From contig NZ_JADPRT010000024.1 of assembly GCF_015690355.1 (NCBI RefSeq), positions 37,948 through 101,947 on the forward strand: DNA of 64,000 nt. The letters run 5' to 3'. The notes beneath the pieces are model-generated. The model ran no database searches and was not told where the DNA came from. It saw only the letters and a program-made list of their open reading frames with translations. Position 1 is the first letter of the stretch; the number at the start of each line of letters is the position of its first letter. Positions 42,630 through 50,389 of the stretch are shown piece after piece. This DNA comes from Streptacidiphilus fuscans. GTDB taxonomy: Bacteria; Actinomycetota; Actinomycetes; Streptomycetales; Streptomycetaceae. A program made the translations under genes and the position numbers.

Positions 42630-43444
42630 CCCTTGAGCAGCCCCGACAGCCGGGCGACCTCGGCGGCGACCGCGTCGCGTCCGGGGGCGAGCCAGCGGCG
42701 CGGGTCGACCAGCTTCGGGTCGGCGGCGAGGGCGTCGCGGACCGCCTCGGTGAAGAGGCGGTTGAGGTGCGTGGAGACGTTGATCTTCCGCATTCCCGCC
42801 GCGGCGGCGGCGACCAGGGTCTCGTCCGGGACGCCGGAGGAGCCGTGCAGCACCAGCGGCACCGGGACGGCGGCGTGCAGACGCCCGATCAGCTCCAGGT
42901 CCAGGCGCGCGGTGCGGGAGGTCATCGCGTGCTCGCTGCCGACGGCGACCGCGAGCGCGTCCACGCCGGTGCGGGCGACGAACTCGGCCGCCTCCGCCGG
43001 ATCGGTCCGCACGCCGGGGGCGTGGGCGCCGTCCTTGCCTCCTATCGCGCCGAGTTCGGCCTCGACGAAGAGACCGTGTTCGTGGCACCACGCGGTCACC
43101 TCGGCGGTGGTGCGGAGGTTCTCCGCCCACGGCAGCGTCGAGCCGTCGTACATCACCGAGCCGAAGCCGTGCTCGGCCGCCTCGCGGACCAGCCGCTCGT
43201 CGGTGGCGTGGTCGAGGTGGAGCGCCGCGTCGGCGCCGCTCCGTTCGGCGGCCAGGCGCGCGGCGGCGGCGAGGGGCGCGAGCGCGCCGTGGTAGCGCAC
43301 GGCGTTCTCGCTGATCTGCAGCACGACGGACGCCTTGGCCTGCTCGGCACCGGCCAGGATCGCCTCGGCGTGCTCGATCTGGATCACGTTGAAGGCGAAG
43401 ACGGGTCCGGCGTCGAGGATCCGGCTCAGCGGGACGAGGGGCAC
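42626..43444 (-). CDS. Class II fructose/tagatose-bisphosphate aldolase
   Basis: 272 aa. Zn-dependent class II aldolase: FAFNVIQIEHAEAIL, LHLDHATDERLV (Zn His), GSVMYDGSTLPWAEN, VEAELGAIGGKDG, VGSEHAM (in place of the usual GTxHG), LVLHGSSGVPDE and KINVSTHLN. It splits a ketose bisphosphate, tagatose- or fructose-type, to DHAP and glyceraldehyde 3-phosphate. It overlaps the kinase start by 19 bp and is the last gene of the operon. Confidence 0.92.
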   Translation of the reverse strand: MPLVPLSRILDAGPVFAFNVIQIEHAEAILAGAEQAKASVVLQISENAVRYHGALAPLAAAARLAAERSGADAALHLDHATDERLVREAAEHGFGSVMYDGSTLPWAENLRTTAEVTAWCHEHGLFVEAELGAIGGKDGAHAPGVRTDPAEAAEFVARTGVDALAVAVGSEHAMTSRTARLDLELIGRLHAAVPVPLVLHGSSGVPDETLVAAAAAGMRKINVSTHLNRLFTEAVRDALAADPKLVDPRRWLAPGRDAVAAEVARLSGLLKG

Positions 43445-44439
43445 GGCGGGAGCTCCAGTTCGGTGCGGAGTAGCGCGGTGAGTTCGGCGTAGAGGTCCGG
43501 GTCGAAGTCCCCGGCGAGGGGAGCGGCGACGGCGGCGGCCGAGAGCGCGACGGCGTCGGCCAGCGCCTCGGCGGGCGGGGTGTCGCGGGCGAGCGCGAGC
43601 GCCAGCGCGGCGGACGCGGCGTCACCCGCCCCCGTGGGGTTTCCGCTCACGGCGCGCGGCGGCGCGAGGCGGAGGCGCTCGCCGTTCCAACACGCCGTCA
43701 GGCCATCGGCACCTGCCGACACGACGGCGGCGCGGGCACCGGCGGCGACGAGCGCGGCGGGGAGTCCCGCGGGCAGCTCCGGTGCGGCGGTGGCGGCGCC
43801 GAGCGCGCGGCGGGCCTCCTCGGCGTTCGGCTTGACCAGCGCGGGAGCGGCCGTGAGCGCCGCCCGCAGCGCCGGGCCGTCGGCGTCGACGAGTGCCGGC
43901 ACCCCGGCCTCGGCGGCAAGACGGACCAGCTGCGTGTAGGCGTCGCCGGGCACACCCGGCGGCAGGCTGCCGGAGAGGACCACCGCGCTGGCGCGGTCGA
44001 GCGCGGGCGTGAAGCAGTCGCGGACGAACGCCTGCCACTCCTCGTCCGTGACGACCGGCCCCGGCTCCCACAGGCCGGTGACCTCACCCCTGCGTCCGCC
44101 CGCGTGTTCGCCCGCGTGTTCGCCCGCGTGTTCGCGCGAGACGACGGCGAGGGTGCGCCGCGTCTGCCCGGCGACCGGCGCGAACCGGTGCGGAATGCCC
44201 GACGCGTCCAGGTCGGCGCGGAGCGCGGCACCCGCCGCACCGCCGGCCAGGCCCAGTGCCAGGGTCTCCTCGCCGAGGTGGGTGAGCACCCGGGCGGTGT
44301 TGACGCCCTTGCCGCCCGCCCGCTCCGCGACCGAGCGGACCCGATGGGTCGTGCCCGGTCGCAGCGCGTCCACGACGTAGGTGACGTCGAGGGCCGCGTT
44401 GAGCGTGACGGTGAGGATCACCCGAGCACGGTCGCTCAC
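43426..44439 (-). CDS. PfkB-family 1-phosphofructokinase / tagatose-6-phosphate kinase
   Basis: 337 aa from GTG 44439. LTVTLNAALDVTYVVD, AGGKGVNTARVLTHLG, and SGNPTGAGDAASAALALAL with the catalytic Asp (GAGD) mark the LacC/FruK subfamily. A short repeat coding EHAGEHAGEHAGG (12-bp units at 44101-44136) sits in a surface loop. It phosphorylates the ketose phosphate for the aldolase. The GTGA overlap with the SIS gene suggests coupling. Confidence 0.9.
   Translation of the reverse strand: MSDRARVILTVTLNAALDVTYVVDALRPGTTHRVRSVAERAGGKGVNTARVLTHLGEETLALGLAGGAAGAALRADLDASGIPHRFAPVAGQTRRTLAVVSREHAGEHAGEHAGGRRGEVTGLWEPGPVVTDEEWQAFVRDCFTPALDRASAVVLSGSLPPGVPGDAYTQLVRLAAEAGVPALVDADGPALRAALTAAPALVKPNAEEARRALGAATAAPELPAGLPAALVAAGARAAVVSAGADGLTACWNGERLRLAPPRAVSGNPTGAGDAASAALALALARDTPPAEALADAVALSAAAVAAPLAGDFDPDLYAELTALLRTELELPPCPSSR
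44101..44136 (-). repeat. 12-bp in-frame tandem repeat in the kinase gene
   Basis: CGCGTGTTCGCC in three tandem copies (last differs by one base) codes for the repeated EHAG in the sugar kinase. Confidence 0.8.
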
Positions 44440-45335
44440 GCCAGGACCACGGAGCGGGTCAGGTGCTGCGGGTTGTCGACGTCGCGGCCGAGGCGGGCGG
44501 CCAGGGCGACGCCGAGGCGCTGCACCTTGACCAGCTCGGCCAGCGGGTCGTGACGCGGCGTCACCAGGTGCGCCCCGGTGGCCAGGATCTGGTCGTCCAG
44601 GCCCTCAGGGAGCGGGCCGAGGCTCCAGACCACGCGGCCGGGGCGGGCGACGCTGATCGGGCCGTGGCGGTACTCCATGGCGGGGTAGGACTCGGTCCAC
44701 CAGGCGGCGGTCTCGCGGACCTTGAGGGCCGCCTCGCGGGCCACGCCGTAGCTCCAGCCGCGGCCGAGGAAGCTGACCTGCTCCGCCGTCACGACCTCGT
44801 CGGTGAGCGGCTCGTCCAGCGCCTCCGCCGCCTGCGCGGGCAGGTGCGCGACGTCCTCGCCGAGGTGCGCGCGGAGCAGCACCATCTGCGAGGTGGGGAA
44901 CCGGGTCTGGACGACGGAGCGCTCGTCGGCCCAGTCCAGCACCACGAGGTCGTCGGCCAGGTCGGCGACGGGGGTGGCCGGGTCGGCGGTGATCGCGGTG
45001 GTGGCCACCGTGCCGCGCAGGGCCTCGAGCAGGGCGAGCACCTCGGTCGTGGTGCCGGAGCGGGAGAGCGCGAGGACGCGGTCGTAGCGGCGCGAGAACG
45101 TGTCGCCCAGCGGCGCCTCGGAGGCGGCGAAGGCATCGGTCTCGCCGCCCGCCTCGCCCGCCGCCTCGCGCAGCGCGGCGTAGGCCTGGGCCATGAACCA
45201 GGACGTGCCGCAGCCGACCACGGCCACTCGCTCGCCCGGTCGCGGCAGCAGACCGGACACCTGCGGCAGCAGGTCGATCCCCTGCTGCCAGCAGTCGGGC
45301 TGGGAGGCGATCTCGATCGACGTCTGAGAACTCAC
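44436..45335 (-). CDS. SIS-domain sugar isomerase (AgaS/FrlB-like)
   Basis: 299 aa. Two SIS domains: VAVVGCGTSWFMAQAYAALREAAG, LALSRSGTTTEVL in the first; SFLGRGWSYGVAREAALKVRETAAWWTESYPAMEYRHGP in the second. Such proteins isomerise or deaminate amino-sugar phosphates. It is the first gene of the operon, followed by a PfkB kinase and aldolase, under DeoR control. It is shorter than E. coli AgaS. GGAGGACAGCCG precedes GTG 45335. Confidence 0.88.
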   Translation of the reverse strand: MSSQTSIEIASQPDCWQQGIDLLPQVSGLLPRPGERVAVVGCGTSWFMAQAYAALREAAGEAGGETDAFAASEAPLGDTFSRRYDRVLALSRSGTTTEVLALLEALRGTVATTAITADPATPVADLADDLVVLDWADERSVVQTRFPTSQMVLLRAHLGEDVAHLPAQAAEALDEPLTDEVVTAEQVSFLGRGWSYGVAREAALKVRETAAWWTESYPAMEYRHGPISVARPGRVVWSLGPLPEGLDDQILATGAHLVTPRHDPLAELVKVQRLGVALAARLGRDVDNPQHLTRSVVLA

Positions 45336-45378
45336 CGGCTGTCCTCCGGGTGTGGTGGGTCAGGATCTCTGTTCATTC

Positions 45379-45416
45379 ATGCTCAGATGAGCGTGTAGAT
45401 GCGCAGTGATGAGCAT
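45379..45416. promoter_or_regulatory. Four half-sites upstream of the SIS-kinase-aldolase operon
   Basis: ATGCTCA (45379), TGAGCGT (45388), ATGCGCA (45399) and TGAGCAT (45410) form two neighbouring inverted pairs; the outermost halves are exact complements. DeoR/AgaR-type regulators bind repeated half-sites like this. Confidence 0.65.
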
Positions 45417-45440
45417 AGCGACTCGTCCTGTAAAGCGAAA

Positions 45441-45470
45441 CGCCCCGCCCGGCCAAAGCCGGACGAGGCG
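45441..45470 (-). terminator. Hairpin terminator for the beta-lactamase-fold gene
   Basis: CGCCCCGCCCGGCC-AAA-GCCGGACGAGGCG can pair through CCGGC/GCCGG and outer CGCC/GGCG. It lies between that gene's stop and the SIS operon promoter. Confidence 0.6.
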
Positions 45471-45482
45471 CATCGCGTGTTG

Positions 45483-45523
45483 CGGGTGTTTCGAGCGTTC
45501 GGGTGTTCAGGTGCTCGGGTGTT
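45483..45523 (-). repeat. CGGGTGTT repeat after the beta-lactamase-fold gene
   Basis: CGGGTGTT occurs at 45483, 45500 and 45516 (spacings 17 and 16), just downstream of the stop at 45543. Confidence 0.6.
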
Positions 45524-45542
45524 GCGGTGTGCGTCGGAGCGC

Positions 45543-46505
45543 TTACTGCTTGACCGTGCCGTACGGCGCGGAGCCGTCGCCGGCCGTGCCGCTCGGGGCG
45601 GCGGGGGTGAGCTGCGGGGCCGTCTGGGCGGCTGCGCGCGGTGCGTTGTACCGACCGAGGTCGTCGTGCACGGCGAGCGCGACACGCTCTATGGTCGTGA
45701 TGCCGTAGCCCATGGTCGACTGGTTGTCCGTCAGCACGACCATCCGGTAGTCCTTGGTCTTGCTGGTGAACACGCCGATGCTGTGCACCCGCCAGCCGAG
45801 CGAGGCGCGCGGCAGCCAGCCGTTCTTGTTGTGGGCGGCGACACCGGCCGGGGTCCCGTACGGAGTGCCCCAGCGCTGGTCGGACTCGACGTGGCCCATC
45901 AGGCCCAGCGCGTACGCCTTTCCGGCGGGGGAGAGCACGTCGGTGCGGTCGGTGAAGGCGTCCAGCAGCCTCATCTCGTCGTGCGCGGTGATCTGGGTCA
46001 GGCCCCAGTAACCGCCCTCGCCGAGGTGGGTGTTGGTCATGCCGACCAGGCGCAGGAAGTGGTTCAGCTCGGCCATGCCGAGGTTGTCCCACAGGTTGGT
46101 GGCCGACTGGTTGTCGGAGTTCTCGATCATGGTGCGCAGGTTGCTCACCTCGAACGAGTCCAGGTAGCGGTGCTCGTCCTCGGCCCGGCGCAGCACGGCG
46201 CCCATGATGGTCGCCTTGACCACGCTGGCGGAGTCGAAGTGCCAGCTGGAGTGGAGCGCGCAGGAGACGCCCGTCCTCTGGTCCCAGACGGAGAGCGCGT
46301 AGGTGTCGTAGCGACCGCGCAGGGCTGACGCGATGTCACGCGACAGCCTGGCGGCCAGCGCCGGGTTCTTGGCGGAGGTGCAGATCGGCGTGGTCGCCGC
46401 TGCGGCAGGCTGGGCCAGTCCCAGAGGGGCCAGCGCGGCCACCGCGGCCGTGCCGAGGCCGGCCGCCAGCGCGCGACGGACGCGCGCCCTGAAAGGTGAG
46501 ACCAC
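45543..46505 (-). CDS. Secreted serine hydrolase (beta-lactamase fold, class A-like)
   Basis: 320 aa from GTG 46505, preceded by GGAAGGA. Twin-Arg-like signal (VVSPFRARVRRALAAGLGTAAVAALAPLGLAQPAAA). Catalytic motifs: SxxK in SASVVKA, SDN in ENSDNQSATNLW, and KNGW in place of KTG. The C-terminal tail is Ala/Pro/Thr rich. This is the actinobacterial 'serine hydrolase' group; beta-lactamase or transpeptidase-like activity is possible but not shown. No regulator is adjacent. Confidence 0.88.
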   Translation of the reverse strand: MVSPFRARVRRALAAGLGTAAVAALAPLGLAQPAAAATTPICTSAKNPALAARLSRDIASALRGRYDTYALSVWDQRTGVSCALHSSWHFDSASVVKATIMGAVLRRAEDEHRYLDSFEVSNLRTMIENSDNQSATNLWDNLGMAELNHFLRLVGMTNTHLGEGGYWGLTQITAHDEMRLLDAFTDRTDVLSPAGKAYALGLMGHVESDQRWGTPYGTPAGVAAHNKNGWLPRASLGWRVHSIGVFTSKTKDYRMVVLTDNQSTMGYGITTIERVALAVHDDLGRYNAPRAAAQTAPQLTPAAPSGTAGDGSAPYGTVKQ

Positions 46506-46636
46506 TGAGTGGATCCTTCCGACGTTGGTTGGTGCTGCCTGTGACGATTGTGCGAGTTGACACATCGTCGACTGTGCAGACTTTCCGAACGTCGGCTTGG
46601 TTGCTCCGAACGGGAACTCCGTTCAGGACATTTTGT

Positions 46637-46700
46637 TGAGGACGCACTCAGGACGCGCTCAGGACGCACTCAGGACGTGCTGAGGACGTGCTCAGGAGGC
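46637..46700 (-). repeat. 11-bp tandem repeat at the end of the ABC exporter gene
   Basis: Units of TCAGGACGNNC start at 46637, 46648, 46659, 46670, 46681 and (partial) 46692; the last contains the exporter's own stop. Minus-strand TGA copies fall in all three frames. On the minus strand the unit is CCTGAGCACGT, close to the lgt repeat. Confidence 0.85.
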
Positions 46701-48545
46701 TGACGGACCGACAGGGACGGCTTCCGCCGTGGCGAGCCCGCTGTCGCGGGAGAGCAGGGCGGCGTAGTGGCCGTGCAGGGCCATCAGCTCGTCGTGGGTG
46801 CCGCGTTCGACGATCCGGCCGGCGTCGAGGACGACGATCTGGTCGGCGTCGCGGATGGTGGACAGGCGGTGGGCGATGGTGACGGTCGTGCGACCGGCGG
46901 ACAGGGTGTCGAGGGCCTGCTGCACGGCCTGCTCAGTCTGGGTGTCCAGCGCGCTGGTCGCCTCGTCGAGCACCAGTACGGGCGGGTTGCGCAGAATCGT
47001 CCGCGCGATCGCCAGGCGCTGCTTCTCGCCGCCGGAGAAGCGGTAGCCGCGCTCGCCGACCAGGGTGTCGTAGCCGTCGGGCAGCGAGGCGATGTGGTCG
47101 TGGATCTGCGCGGCCCGGGCGGCGGCGTGCAGCTCCGCGTCGGTGGCGTCGGGCTTGGCGAAGCGCAGGTTCTCCGCGACCGAGGCGTGGAAGAGGTAGG
47201 TCTCCTGCGAGACCACGCCCACCGCGTCGGACAGCGCCGCGAAGCTGAGGTCGCGTACGTCGACGCCGTCGATGGTGACGCGGCCCTCGGTCACGTCGTA
47301 GAGCCGGGGGACCAGGTAGCTGAGCGAGGTCTTGCCGGAGCCGGTCTCGCCGACGACGGCCAGCGAGCCGCCCGGCGGCACGGTCAGGTCGATGTCCTGC
47401 AGCGTCGGCCGGGCCTGGCGGTTGTCGTACCGGAAGCCGACGCCCTCGAACCGGACCTCGCCGTGGACGCGTCCGGCGGGCGTGACCGCGTTCTCCTTCT
47501 CGGTGATGTCGGGGACCAGGTCGAGGTACTCGAAGATGCGCTGGAAGAGCGCGAGGGAGACCTGGACGGCCACGCCGGTCTGCAGCAGCTGGACGGTCGG
47601 CCGGAACAGGCTCTGCTGCAGCGTGGTGAAGGCGACCAGGGTGCCCAGCGAGACGGCGGTGCCGTGCGGACCGGCGGTCAGCCCGGCCACCCAGTAGATG
47701 ACCGCGGGCATCGCGGCCATCACGATCTGGATCGTCGACTGGCGCCAGCGCCCGGCCATGTCGGCCCGGACCTCCAGGTCGGCGAGCGCGGACGACTCGC
47801 GGGAGAAGTCGTGGCTCAGCGCCCGGGAGCGGCCCATGGTCCGGCCCAGCAGGATGCCGCTGACCGACAGCGACTCCTGCATGATCGACGAGATCGACGC
47901 CATCTGCCGTTGCCGCTCGTTGGCGATCCGCCGGCGCTCGTTGCCCACGCGTCGGCTGATCCAGACGAAGAGCGGGAGCAGCGCGAGGGAGACGATGGTC
48001 AGCTGCCAGTCGAGCGCGACCATGGCGATGACGGTGGCGATGACGGTGGTGGCGTTGGAGACCAGCGAGGTCGCGGTCGAGGTGATGGTCGCCTGCATGC
48101 CGCCGATGTCGTTGGCGATCCGCGACTGCACCTCGCCGGTGCGGGTGCGGGTGAAGAACGCGAGCGGCATCCGCTGCAGGTGGGCGTAGACGGAGGTGCG
48201 CAGGTCGTGCATGACCTGCTGGCCGACGCTGGTGGAGATGTAGGTCTGCCACACGTTGAAGACCGAGTTCGCCACGGCGACCGCGATCATCCCGAGGACC
48301 AGCACGGACAGCAGTCCGGTGCGCCGCTCGGGGATCGCGACGTCCAGCACGGCCCGCAGCAGGAACGGCGAGGCGACCGAGACGAGAGAGGAGAGGCCGA
48401 CCAGGAAGGCGACCACCAGCAGTCGCATCCGGTACGGGCGGAACAGCCGGAGAATCCGGCGGAGCTGTCGCGGCGCCCGCGGCGTGCCCGCATCGCGGGG
48501 CGGGGGCGTCCAGTCGGGACCGATCTGCTTCATGGGATCGAGCAT
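46692..48545 (-). CDS. ABC exporter, fused TM and ATPase domains
   Basis: 617 aa. Six TM helices (~40-330), then an ATPase: Walker A VVGETGSGKTSLSY, Q-loop VVSQETYLF, signature RFSGGEKQRLAIAR, Walker B PVLVLDEATSALD, H-loop TIAHRLSTIRDADQI. MsbA/LmrA-type homodimer exporting a lipid or drug. The start ATG 48545 has no clear ribosome site; MKQIG at 48533 is the alternative. A perfect 9-bp inverted repeat upstream suggests MarR-like repression, but no regulator gene is next to it. Confidence 0.95.
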   Translation of the reverse strand: MLDPMKQIGPDWTPPPRDAGTPRAPRQLRRILRLFRPYRMRLLVVAFLVGLSSLVSVASPFLLRAVLDVAIPERRTGLLSVLVLGMIAVAVANSVFNVWQTYISTSVGQQVMHDLRTSVYAHLQRMPLAFFTRTRTGEVQSRIANDIGGMQATITSTATSLVSNATTVIATVIAMVALDWQLTIVSLALLPLFVWISRRVGNERRRIANERQRQMASISSIMQESLSVSGILLGRTMGRSRALSHDFSRESSALADLEVRADMAGRWRQSTIQIVMAAMPAVIYWVAGLTAGPHGTAVSLGTLVAFTTLQQSLFRPTVQLLQTGVAVQVSLALFQRIFEYLDLVPDITEKENAVTPAGRVHGEVRFEGVGFRYDNRQARPTLQDIDLTVPPGGSLAVVGETGSGKTSLSYLVPRLYDVTEGRVTIDGVDVRDLSFAALSDAVGVVSQETYLFHASVAENLRFAKPDATDAELHAAARAAQIHDHIASLPDGYDTLVGERGYRFSGGEKQRLAIARTILRNPPVLVLDEATSALDTQTEQAVQQALDTLSAGRTTVTIAHRLSTIRDADQIVVLDAGRIVERGTHDELMALHGHYAALLSRDSGLATAEAVPVGPSAS

Positions 48546-48547
48546 AG

Positions 48548-48574
48548 CTCACTATTGCCATTGCTAATAGTGAG
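48548..48574. promoter_or_regulatory. Perfect 9-bp inverted repeat upstream of the ABC exporter
   Basis: CTCACTATT-N9-AATAGTGAG. AT-rich, 2 bp from the start codon. It may overlap the promoter and be a MarR-like operator. Confidence 0.65.
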
Positions 48575-48616
48575 TTTTGCTCAGCAATATTCAGGTGTGA
48601 CGAACCAGGGTCGGGT

Positions 48617-48732
48617 AGTGCGGGTGGTGGTGCGGGTGGTGGTGCGGGTGGTGGTGCGGGTGGTGGTGCGGGTGGTGGTGCGGGTGGTGGTGCGGGTGGT
48701 GGTGCGGGTGGTGGTGCGGGTGGTGGTGCGGG
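48617..48732 (-). repeat. 12-bp minisatellite, about ten copies
   Basis: GTGCGGGTGGTG repeats at exact 12-bp spacing; GCGGG occurs at 48620, 48632, ... up to 48728. It begins directly after the stop codon of the PCuAC-like gene (TAA, 48733-48735 minus strand). Confidence 0.9.
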
Positions 48733-49401
48733 TTACTGGTCCGCGTTCGCGGGCGGGAGGCGGTCCATCCACTTCATCGCGTGCATGACGTCCTCGACGG
48801 TCAGGCTGTTGGCCGGGCCGACCGGGGCCCAGACGTGGACCGTGCCGGAGGTGGCGAAGGTCAGGTCGAGCTGGATGGTGTCGTGCGGGGCGGGCGTGCG
48901 CCGCAGCGAGGTCAGTTCGATGTGCGTGCCGCCGGGGCTCAGGGTCACCGAGCCGTCGGCCGGGACCGTGAGCCAGGGCAGGACGTGCCCGGAGGGGTCC
49001 ACCAGCTGGGCCGTGGCGGCCCAGGGCGTGGTGACGTCGGTCAGCCGGTCCGCCGTGCCGCCGCCGTTGCGCAGCGTGAGGTAGGCGTCGACCGGACCCG
49101 TCGACTTCGCCGGCGGGGCGAGGTAGGGGGAGACGCACGCCAGCCGCGGCGGGTTGGCCGTCGCCGCCGCGGCGCTCGACGTTGGGGCCGAGCGGCCCCA
49201 CAGCAGCAGTCCGAGCGCGAGCAGGGCGACCAGCGGGCCCTGGACCAGCAGCGTGCGCCGCGCGCCGCGCAGTCCGCCGCGCCCGGCCGCCGCCTGCTCC
49301 AGCGCGGCGGCCTGCGCTTCGAGGGCTTCGAGGTCGTGGGCGTCATCGACATCGTCGACGTCATTGAGGTCGACGTCGATATCCGCTGCTTCGTCGCTCA
49401 T
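48733..49401 (-). CDS. PCu(A)C/DUF461-like protein with degenerate copper site
   Basis: 222 aa. An acidic N-terminus (MSDEAADIDVDLNDVDDVDDAHD), a TM helix (~55-70), then a cupredoxin-like DUF461 domain: DAYLTLRNGGGTADRLTDVTTPWAATAQLVD, ADGSVTLSPGGTHIELTSLRRTPAPHDTIQLDLTF. The classic H(M)x10Mx21HxM copper-binding set is not complete: HIEL replaces HxML and no upstream Met is seen. It may not bind copper. The next gene upstream on the same strand is 38 bp away. Confidence 0.8.
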   Translation of the reverse strand: MSDEAADIDVDLNDVDDVDDAHDLEALEAQAAALEQAAAGRGGLRGARRTLLVQGPLVALLALGLLLWGRSAPTSSAAAATANPPRLACVSPYLAPPAKSTGPVDAYLTLRNGGGTADRLTDVTTPWAATAQLVDPSGHVLPWLTVPADGSVTLSPGGTHIELTSLRRTPAPHDTIQLDLTFATSGTVHVWAPVGPANSLTVEDVMHAMKWMDRLPPANADQ

Positions 49402-49439
49402 CGCGTCCCCGGGTGGCTCGTGGCTGCTGGTGCGACGGC

Positions 49440-50177
49440 CTAGTAGCCCTGCGGCCAGGTGAAGTCCTTGTACGGGGTGACCGAGCCGATGTCGATCTGG
49501 ATCTTCTCCAGGTTCTTGAACTGGATCGCGCGCGGGTCGCCGGTGTAGACCTTGCCGTCCACGAAGACGGTCATGGTGCCCTTGTCGGGGCCGATCTGGC
49601 CGCGGCTGAGCGGCTGGCCCCAGACGTCGAAGAAGTTGCCCAGGTTGTACTGCTGCTGGGTGGGCGACTCGACGTGGATGATGCCGCTCTCGTCGTGCGT
49701 GTGCAGGAAGTAGAACGCCTTGCCGCCGCCGACGAAGGCGGAGCCGTCCTGGGCCTGCTGCAGGCTGTACGGCGGGATGATGCCGACGCCGTAGGGGACC
49801 ATCTCCTGCTTGCCGTTGACGTAGATCTGCAGGTGCGAGTGGATGTGGTAGACCGTCTGCTCCATCGAGTTGCTCTGCACGACGCCGTCGACGGCGTTGC
49901 CGTCGGCCTGGTGCGCGGTGGAGGCGAGCAGGGTCGCGCTCTTGTCGATGGAGGGGTCGCTGGCCTGGGCCGCCGCGTCCTGCTTGACGGTCTGTGCCTT
50001 CTGGCTGTTGAAGGCCCAGACACCGACTCCGACGAGGGCGCCGACCAGAACGACGCCGCCCACCGACATGGCGATGGTGACGTTCCGCTGGCGTCGAGCT
50101 TCCGCCGCGCGCTGGGCGGCGATCTTCTCCTGAGCTATTCGGCGACGCTCGGAGTTCGACGGCTTGTTCTGGGTCAT
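49440..50177 (-). CDS. Membrane-anchored His-rich protein, unknown function
   Basis: 245 aa. Charged N-terminus, one TM helix (~35-55), then an extracellular domain with YHIHSHLQIYVNGKQEMVPYGVGI, AFYFLHTHDESGIIHVESP, LGNFFDVWGQPL and FVDGKVYTGDPRAIQF. HIHSH, HTHD and IIHV give at least five histidines that could form a metal site. I do not recognise a named function. Its neighbours are a PCuAC-like gene downstream and a CDF exporter upstream, so a metal role is an inference. Confidence 0.75.
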   Translation of the reverse strand: MTQNKPSNSERRRIAQEKIAAQRAAEARRQRNVTIAMSVGGVVLVGALVGVGVWAFNSQKAQTVKQDAAAQASDPSIDKSATLLASTAHQADGNAVDGVVQSNSMEQTVYHIHSHLQIYVNGKQEMVPYGVGIIPPYSLQQAQDGSAFVGGGKAFYFLHTHDESGIIHVESPTQQQYNLGNFFDVWGQPLSRGQIGPDKGTMTVFVDGKVYTGDPRAIQFKNLEKIQIDIGSVTPYKDFTWPQGY

Positions 50178-50389
50178 CGGTCCTCGGTTGCTGCTCGGCT
50201 GATGGGGGGCGCGTAGCGTCCCCGCGCCGTCACGTTAGTGCGCGCGTGGCTAAGCGTTCCGTAAGTCTGCCTACGCAGGGGAGTGCCGAGGTTGGGGAAT
50301 GTCGGATAACGACCGAAATAAACAGATCACAGGTTGATAACAGTGCGTCAACTGTGAACGTGAACGACGGCGACCGCGTCAGGAGCGGA
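50178..50389. other. 212-bp intergenic region
   Basis: Between the His-rich protein and the CDF exporter. Contains a minus-strand TTGACG (50346-50351) without a good partner -10; no other element is clear. Confidence 0.4.

Noticed and set aside
48617..48732. Coding of the 12-bp array as a Val/Arg or Thr/Arg repeat protein
   Set aside because: All frames are open because the unit lacks stops; no start, ribosome site or domain is seen.
48617..48732. CRISPR array
   Set aside because: Direct tandem 12-bp units with no spacers and no cas genes.
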